A stretch of DNA of 64,000 nt from Symsagittifera roscoffensis (taxonomy: Eukaryota; Xenacoelomorpha; Acoela; Convolutidae). The stretch spans positions 12,739,989 through 12,803,988 of the forward strand of contig NC_087064.1 of the NCBI RefSeq assembly GCF_963678635.1. The letters are read 5' to 3'. Within the stretch, counting starts at the first letter, position 1. Each line of letters begins with the position of its first letter. Made by a program: the position numbers and the translations under genes. Below the pieces are notes generated by a model. That model was not told where the DNA came from and ran no database searches. It saw only the letters and a list, made by a program, of their open reading frames with translations. This document shows, one piece after another, positions 57,401 to 64,000 of the stretch.

Positions 57401-60005
57401 ATTGCGGACAATCTGATTTAAAATGACCTTCCAAGTTACAAGAGAAACACCTCGGGCCAAATTTCGCAATTACTCCTCTCATGAAATCCTCATGATCCAA
57501 CTCTGACGCATCTTCGTCCTCGAGGCTAAAGCCTATTGCTTTCATGCCTTGTTTGTAAGCTGGGCATGCTGACACATGATGGTCTGTTGAACTGCAATTA
57601 GCACAAGAACGTCTCTTGTCCATATCATCCCTCGGTTTGTACCAATTGTTCCCTTGGTTAGCTGGTCCGTTGTTAAAATTGCCATAATTGTTCTTGTAAT
57701 ATCCAGATCTCGAAGGAGGTTTCAACAAAAGATACTCTTTTGATTTGAGCCTCAACTCCTCCGGTGTTGGCGCATTAGTTGATAGCGGTGTGTAATGCGT
57801 TGCTAGCATCGTACGAAGTTCATCATTTTTCACACCATCGATGAATTTTGAGGCTACGGCCAGGTTCATCCTTCGGTTTGACTCATCCGGTTGGCTGCGT
57901 CTTCTCAGCATTTCCAAATCATCGAGAAACTTGTCTATTGTTTCATCTTCTCGTTGCCTCCGTTTCTCGAAGCGCATCATCGCCTGGTGCCCCTGCACCC
58001 CTGATCCGAAACGGTTTAACAAGATTTCGAAGATTTTCTCAGCAGTGTCACGTTGATACTGTTTCTTAGCCATGACACAGTTCAGGGCTGTCCCTTCTAA
58101 GTTGCTGGTGAGCGCGCTGCATTCCTGTCTCTCCGACAAGTCCTCTTCCTCGAAATGCAGCTTCATTACCTCTATCCAGGTATCAATACAGCCATCAGAT
58201 TCGTCCTTGTAGCATCTTGGCTTCTTAAAGACTCTTCTGGACTTTTCACTGCGTTCATTGGTTCTAGATAACCGCGTCAGGAATGTCTCCAAAGACCTGT
58301 TCAGGGGTTCAAATGCTGTGGCCATTGCCGTAGCATCCCTTGAGTGTCCCGCCTGAGTGTCCTCACACCTTGTCGAAGGCTCTGTGTGCGGTGCATCCCT
58401 GCAATCCGAATCACCATGAGCGTTTCCCGCTTGGCCCACGTGACTCCTCCTCGGGCTTGTATGCCCCATGTTGCCAGAATCGCTTCTCCCGGTCGCATGT
58501 GTGCTTTGCGTTGGTCGTTCGTTCGCGGTTTGTCTGTTCCCCGTTGAACTTGCTCTACTGTTCGGGCCCCATGCTGTATTACCCCTTGTGGCATAGCCTG
58601 ATGAACTGCCCCTGCCTCTAGTGGATCCATTTGTCTTCCTCCTTTGATGTTCATTGAAGTTCACCCTCGGTTCCCTGCTGGGACCTCCCGAGTTCGGCTC
58701 TCCTTCTTTTGGTCCACTCTTGCTGCTTAGTAGCCCGTCCAACCTATCCATGATAGCCTGCGTTCGCCTCTCCATCATCGCGTCTATCTTTGTGTCAAGA
58801 GACCCAAGAGACTGCTCTTGCTGAATTCTTAACTTCTCCATGTCGGCTCTTAAGCGTAACTCCCTCTGTTCCGCCTCTCTTGTCATTCGCGACAAGTTCC
58901 TCGTCATATGTTCGTCCGTTCTTTCTTTTAAGCGTTTTTCGCTTCTGCCAACTTCTTGTCTGTTGCGGTTTATTTCTTCCCGCAGACTTTCTCTTTCAAT
59001 GTGAACTGCTCTTTCCAGTTCACTCATCCTTATCGACATCTGTTCATTTTGTTCTCCTAAACTGCCCACTATGTTGTTTAAGGCTTCCTCTAGTGCTGCC
59101 CCGTTATCCATGAGTGGCGTCACTAGTGGTGGTGTAACTCTGTCGGTCCCAGGTAGCTTCGTGCTGGTAGAGATCCGGGCCTTGACTCTCTGTCTTGACG
59201 TTTTATCATTATCTATTTCAGGATCCGCTAACGCGTTGCCAAGCCCTCTGGTTCTACTCTCTTCAGGTTGTGGCTCCGATCTTGTCCTAATCGCGAAGTC
59301 CTTGGACTGGATCGGTGTGTTTGCCTCTTTGCTTATCGTTGTCACTACACCAAATTTATCCATGGTTCCAGTCTCTCTTCCGACGTGTGCCTCACTCTCC
59401 TGGATCGAACTATTGAGACTGACTTGAGATCCAAAGTCCCCTTGCTCTTCTTCATCCCCTTCCTCCTGGGACTCCCCATCGTTTCCTGCTCCTCCTCCCA
59501 TGCTGAATGGAAAGATGTTTCCGGAGGTGTTCTTCATTCTTTCTGAGAACGATGATGAGGTTGTTTGTTTTCCAGTTCCGCTTGCCATCATAGTGTTGTC
59601 TGTCGGAGATCTTCTAGTTGCCGTTACTTCAGTTGAGATGTCGGACAGTTCCGACATCTCCTCTCGATCCAACGTCCCGGTGGAAGTGGCAAAATCATGG
59701 CCTTGTTCTACCGGAGTAGATTCACTCGCCAGTCTTCTGCCTCTCCCTTCCAGTCCATTTACTCCATGGTTGTCGTTCATGGTATGGTCCGTATTGACCT
59801 CCACTTCTAACAGTTCTTTTCGCTCTTCTGAGGTCTTTTGACTTCTCGTTTCAACCATTCTGCCTGAAACCGTCCCCTCTTTATCGGACCGGGTTCGCTT
59901 GATCCAATCCACAAAAGGATCGGTCATCGTTTTTCTTTGCTTTTCAGGTATGAATTTCCTAGAGCTATTACCTCGTTTTGGTATCCTTGACTTGTCTAAA
60001 CTCAT
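54459..60005 (-). pseudogene. E2 ORF1: Gag, protease, RT, start of RNase H
   Basis: A 1,848-codon open frame. Start MSLDKSRIPKRGN, as in E1. Order: charged low-complexity N-terminus, coiled coil (~300-400), RGS-rich stretch, capsid-like helical region (~600-760), CCHC knuckles CANCSSTDHHVSAC (~800) and CFSCNLEGHFKSDC (~853), protease LLDTGAVVSVM (Asp ~1160) with FILGRDF, RT with FRYLN, LDLGSAFW and YVDD (1645-1648), RNase H start LDTDASV. It stops at TAG (GAG in E1) at 54459-54461. This shows Gag and Pol are a single frame with no ribosomal frameshift site between them. Confidence 0.94.
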
Positions 60006-61659
60006 TCTTTATTTGTCACTTTCCTATGCCTACTCTTGACTCAATTGCTAGAGACCTTATAGTTTTATTAACAATAATAATGACACAACACAATAAATTT
60101 CACCAGATTCTATTAAATAGTGACCACGAATCCCTGTATGTTGTCAGAGAACAATTTGTATAAAATTTATTCACACTGGCCGATTATCGGTCCACAGATC
60201 TGGAAACTAGCACAATATGATGTTATCAGTCAATTTTAAAAGATAGTGTATTCACTACCCAATCAAGCACAGTTTACGTTGATTTAAAAACAAAAACAAA
60301 AATTATATATTGACACAATATGAATGTATATCTAAAAAAAAACGTATGTGTCTTGTACTCTTAGTCGGTCGCAGTACAATAGTCGAACCTGTCTTTTAAA
60401 GAAAAAGCTTTCCCTGCTTGGTGCTGCACCAAACAGACAAAACTTTGAAGGCAGTAATTTTCTCAAGTGGGCGTCTATTGCACCCACCGAGTACTGTGTT
60501 ACCTATCTGCCTTCGGACTGCCCGAGCTAGACCTACTAAAATCCTCAGGGCAGTCACTTTTCCCAAAAACGTATTATGTTTCAATCCACACCAATGAGTC
60601 ACGCTCTTTTTAATTTAGACTTAGTGTCGCGAATATCCGAGTTCGGACCTGTTTTGTATTAGTCTCGTTCTTTTTGAGAGGCAAGTTACCAGTGCACTCA
60701 CTGATACCTAGCTTGTGTATTAATAACCTAATACCTCTCGCTTTTTAGTCTTTCTTTCGTTTACCTAAGTCCTTAATAAAATGATACCCCTCCGGATTGG
60801 CACAAATAGGACCCTTCCGGACTGTCAGAATATAGACCCCTCCGGATTGGGACCCCTCGGAATTAGCAACTATAAGACCCCTCCGGATTCGGACCCCTCC
60901 GGTTTTGTGGAAAGTAGACCCCTCCGGATTCGGACCCCTCTGACTTTGAAAAATTTCGACCCCTCCGGATTGGGAGCCCTTAGCTCTGTCAAAGTAGCTT
61001 TTTGTAGTTTTCTTAATTTCAGCTTATACCCCTCCGGATACGTTCTGCGTTGCTTTTATGCTGTTTGAATTAACTGGGAAGGGTATAGGGTCCTTTCCTA
61101 GACCCCTCCGGATTGAAGTTAAGGCACTTATTTGACAATTCACACTAACGGTGAAGGGTCTTATCACTTGCCTAACTTCGACTCTATTATGGTTGTCTTG
61201 TGCCTTCAGCCTTCCCTTTTTGTCTAGGACTGTCCTAAGTTACTTAGTTCAGTCGCTATCAACTTTTGGTAGGGGTATAAGGGTTTTTCAGAAAAATTTA
61301 TAAAACGTGAAGGGTGTACCCCTCCGGATTTGTGTAATTTGCTAAAAACAATCTCAAAAAATTTTCTCGCTCCCTTTTTCGAGTAATTCTCTTTCCTACT
61401 AGTAAGTTCAGCTAATTTCTGATCTAATGGTACCAAGATAGACTCGATATGCTCTGTAGTTCCAAAGTTATTAACCAAAACGTCTTTTTTCCAAATTCAA
61501 AAATTTTCTCTCTTATAGGTTCCGCCTAACTTTTTCCGCAAATCTGGTCCTTTCGACCTAAAAATTATTGATCTGAGCTCACAAGGCCTATACTCTTCTA
61601 GTTCAATGCAAAAGACCCGATCTAAAACGCTTTTGCAGAAAAAATTTTCGAAAAACTAT
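60006..61659 (-). other. E2 5' leader (truncated)
   Basis: Matches E1 34860-36497: foldable block at about 60448-60554 and the CCCTCCGGATT array at 60781-61110 with about 11 copies, plus one near 61319. One extra array unit compared with E1 (ctctgactttgaaaaatttcgacc, near 60935). The outer leader, primer-binding site and 5' LTR are missing; E3 sequence starts at 61660. No gene. Confidence 0.8.
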
Positions 61660-62566
61660 GGGAAGTGCTCCAAACCTGGAAGATAACGACACGATGCATG
61701 AGAAAATGATGGAGCTCGAGCCTCTCTTGGAAGCCTCGGGGGAGCGTAACCTCAGGAGCATTGAAATCACCCATGGAGAATGCCCATGCCACTGTTTAGC
61801 GCAAACGGTGTGGTATCCAGATCACAAGAACCTTTGCCTGGTGTGGGATATGGAAGAAATCCGGTCGATCGGACTACCGGATCACCGACAGAAGGTGACG
61901 ATCTTGGTAGTGAGTACGATGTTGGCTCTGAGATGGATAGAAGAGAATATAACGAAGTATCGGGAAGCGGGGACGCCAACGGCAGAATCAATACACGCGA
62001 TAGACTACAGTAGGAGACTCGAGTTGTTTGAGACTGCGTGCAAGGTATTCGCCATACCAACGGAAGTCAGACATGTCTGGAGCCGTTTGAGGTACTTCCC
62101 ATGGTTTCGGGCGACGCTGACGTCCTGGTTGTACATGACAACGAAAGATCACATGGGAAAACATCGAAAGGAGTATCGACAGTTCCAGGCCGAGATTGGG
62201 CCGGAAGCTTTCAAGAGACCCCTGTTAACCCATCGTAATGCAATCACGACAGGATGGAAGAGAGTGGGTAAAATGTCTAGAGACAATACCAAGGCGAGGG
62301 AATCGATACTAGAGGAGGACCTGGCGAAGAACGTGAGCTTGAGCCTGCACAACTCCTTTTGTTTGAACCGGGAATCTAGGGTGAAGGCACTACCCAACCA
62401 AGCAAAGAGGTTGCAAGAGCAAAAAGAATGGATGCGATCCTACGAGCAGCTGAAGGCTTGGGAGGAGATTGTGATTAGCTCCGATGATGAAGAGGAACTG
62501 TTGAGACAGTTTGCCGTATCTAGTACTTCAGGATGCAGTACCTACAAGGCGAAGAGTGCGAGATGA
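61658..62566 (+). pseudogene. E3 ORF2 C-terminal fragment
   Basis: An uninterrupted 302-codon frame homologous to the last ~300 residues of E2 ORF2: MMELEPLLEASGERN, PCHCLAQTVWYP, LFETACKVFAIP, LLTHRNAITTGWK and LHNSFCLNRESR, ending with an acidic DDEEE stretch and a short basic tail. The ATG at its start comes from the E2 leader (E1 has the same 'aactatg' at 36497), so the intact start is an accident of the fusion; the upstream ~2,700 residues are missing. Codon use is more GC-rich than in E1/E2. Confidence 0.88.
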
Positions 62567-62985
62567 GCAGGCGGCTCGAATGGATCTTGAGTCTTGAGAG
62601 GGAAAGGGGGGCTTGAGCGTGGATCCGGGTGAAACTTGGATTCACGAAAAAGAAGTTTAAAAAAAAAGCAAATATTGTTATTAATATACTATATTTATTA
62701 TATAAATCAAAATGCTGCATGACAATTTCCTGATTGAATAGGACAAAAGAAATTTTAAATGATTGGCTTGGAAAGCAAGAATTCAAGGGTGCAGGTGTGT
62801 GCAGATTTTGATTGCTGTTTAGCGATAGTGTGAAAATTTTACATGGCTGTGAATTTTGGGGTGTAGATAAGCTTAAGTCTGCTGCAAACTTCTGTAAATG
62901 ACCACTGGCACTGTATCTTGAGTAACACTCGGTTTTCTGGGACTCACTGGCAGAAGACAGCACGCGATGAGGACATCGATCTCGA
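62567..62985 (+). other. E3 3' UTR
   Basis: About 420 bp of AT-rich non-coding DNA between the ORF2 stop and the polypurine-like site; shorter than in E1/E2 (~820 bp). Confidence 0.65.
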
Positions 62986-62995
62986 GTCCGGGGAG
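62986..62995 (+). promoter_or_regulatory. E3 polypurine-tract-like site
   Basis: GTCCGGGGAG-TA directly before the LTR start TGTGCC; identical to the E1 and E2 sites although the surrounding DNA is strongly diverged. Confidence 0.65.
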
Positions 62996-62997
62996 TA

Positions 62998-63903
62998 TGT
63001 GCCAGTCGGTCATATTTGGAAGTTTGACCTTGAGAGAAGCAAAAAACACTTGATTTAGGAGAGAAATTTAATTTTTCAAAATTTCGAATGGAGCATGTCA
63101 TGCACGATTTTCTCGCGATAACTAAAAAATCAGAAAAAGAGAAGTCAGAACAATCGAGTAACAATCGCGGGAAAGTTGCTAAATAAAACGGTGGGAAATT
63201 GCTATTCGCAATTTCTGTCACAATAGAACAAGAGTAGAGCTGTCCCATCCAAAACAGAGACGAGAGCATTCCCACGAACTGGATTGTTGTGACTGGAGTA
63301 CTATTATTAACTGGACCAGAGTGAACCTTCGGTGGAAAGGTGGACAGCTAGAGTGTCCCAATGGTTCACGAGAACTTACAGTCTAGAGAAAAAACTTGTT
63401 ATTATTATTAAAACTGACTAACATTAAACTCATTTTAGTTACTTTATTAATTCTTGAGTTGCTTACCGGCTTATTTACTTCCTGGTTCTTGAGCGTGCTA
63501 CAATGTGAGTACTTAATTTAAATTCCTAGAGTGTGTTTTATAATTGTTATGTTGAGGTAAGGCGAGTTTTAGGTTGATCCATCTGAAATGGATCAAAGTT
63601 CCACTGTCTAATAAAAAGTAACTTAACGGATTGTTCCAACCCGGTTTTTAACGGCGTTCATGTATTTTGGGTATCTAGAGACCTAAGTATGGGGACGTTT
63701 CTAATTCTAGAGTGGGGGGATATTTTAGTAGTAGCCTTTAAGCTGTAACGGGTCGTAGTCTCATGTCACAAACGAACCGAACTGGCTCCGACCGTTCTTG
63801 AGGTAGAAAAACACAAGAGATGGTGTCCCTGACCCTTGAGCCAGTGGTTATAGGGCCTATTTTTCTTAAGCCTCATGTGTGACTGCAGTAGACGAATGTT
63901 ACA
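62998..63903 (+). repeat. E3 LTR
   Basis: 906 bp, TGTGCC...GTTACA, matching in reverse the E2 LTR ends and length. Shared landmarks: polypurine-like site just before, a tcaaaatttcgaatg block, a dyad in the middle (63195-63215) and gttgatccatct. It is followed 11 nt later by the primer-binding site. Confidence 0.75.
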
Positions 63904-63914
63904 TAGTGTTTTTA

Positions 63915-63931
63915 TGGCGCTCCTGGGTGTT
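63915..63931 (+). promoter_or_regulatory. primer-binding site candidate after the E3 LTR
   Basis: TGGCGCTCCTGGGTGTT, 11 nt after the LTR end; the same 17 bases as E1 37780-37796 on the other strand. It marks the start of another plus-strand element leader. Confidence 0.65.
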
Positions 63932-64000
63932 TACGACATCAAGACTACGGAGTCGAACCCACTTGAGACAGCTTCGGGCTGAATGCCCATTCTAGAGTAC
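63932..64000 (+). other. start of a further element leader
   Basis: 69 bp to the window end; nothing recognisable beyond its position after a primer-binding site. Confidence 0.4.

Larger units (their letters stand above)
39339..61659 (-). mobile_element. E2: giant Ty3/Gypsy-type LTR retrotransposon, 5'-truncated
   Basis: Same family and orientation as E1, single copy of ORF2, 22.3 kb retained. The 3' LTR is at 39339-40257 inside or next to the LINE fragment. The 5' end is lost: homology with the E1 leader stops after '...aaaaactatg' at 61659 (E1 36497), where plus-strand E3 sequence begins. The coding regions are much better kept than in E1: ORF1 has two nonsense codons and a 1-nt deletion, ORF2 one 4-nt deletion. 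Confidence 0.92.
61660..63903 (+). mobile_element. E3: diverged relative, 3' end only, inverted
   Basis: Plus-strand element: end of ORF2, 3' UTR, polypurine-like site and one LTR. Its ORF2 is roughly half identical by eye to E2, so it is a different subfamily. It is 5'-truncated at the fusion with E2. After its LTR comes a primer-binding site rather than host DNA, so the LTR is shared with, or belongs to, another plus-strand element running off the window. Confidence 0.85.

Noticed and set aside
63288-63903. Shorter LTR model starting TGTGAC at 63288
   Set aside because: Ends and length looked right for an E1-type LTR, but the conserved polypurine-like site and similarity to the E2 LTR place the start at 62998.
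1-64000. CRISPR arrays, operons, rRNA or bacterial signals
   Set aside because: No regularly spaced repeats with unique spacers, no ribosomal-site-led gene series and no rRNA-like sequence; the content is eukaryotic retroelements.

Overview
The window is eukaryotic, probably animal, DNA made almost entirely of transposable elements; I see no host gene. Long AT-rich non-coding leaders, LINE fragments, a hAT-like terminus, a (GT)n microsatellite and Ty3/Gypsy-type Gag-Pol polyproteins rule out a prokaryote. From memory, the element families resemble those of cnidarian genomes (corals, anemones, hydrozoans); that is an inference, not something the sequence proves.

Layout. Bases 1-4540 are AT-rich flank with a decayed retroelement C-terminus (514-1711, minus strand), one end of a hAT-like element (4173-4189) and a microsatellite. 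Bases 4541-38406 are element E1, a giant minus-strand LTR retrotransposon with ~597-bp LTRs. Bases 38407-39338 hold a 5'-truncated LINE reverse-transcriptase fragment. Bases 39339-61659 are element E2, a close relative of E1 in the same orientation, with a 919-bp 3' LTR and its 5' end missing. At 61659 E2 is fused head-to-head to E3 (61660-63903, plus strand), a much more diverged relative of which only the end of ORF2, the 3' UTR and one LTR remain. That LTR is followed by another primer-binding site, so a further plus-strand element starts at the right edge.

The family. Combining E1 and E2 gives this order: 5' LTR, primer-binding site, ~2.9-kb leader, ORF1 (about 3,200 codons), a ~390-bp gap, ORF2 (about 2,980 codons), ~0.8-kb 3' UTR, polypurine tract, 3' LTR. 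The unrearranged length is about 24 kb, exceptional for an animal Ty3/Gypsy element. ORF1 carries Gag with two CCHC knuckles, an aspartic protease (DTGA), reverse transcriptase (YVDD), RNase H, an HHCC/DD35E integrase with a GPF module, and a C-terminal macro-domain-like region. ORF2 has no envelope features. It carries a coiled coil, a clear SGNH/GDSL hydrolase domain with its S, N, D and H residues, a second degenerate SGNH-like region, and about 1,800 residues I do not recognise. The C-terminal ~240 residues are conserved in E3.

Both E1 and E2 are dead copies, with stops and frameshifts in both ORFs. In addition, ORF2 of E1 has undergone a partial tandem triplication (6.2-kb period) with a later 2.48-kb deletion in one copy. 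There are patches suggesting sequence exchange between E1 and E2. A 10-base motif (GTCCGGGGAG in the element sense) sits at the polypurine-tract position of all three elements and recurs four times inside ORF1 of both E1 and E2.
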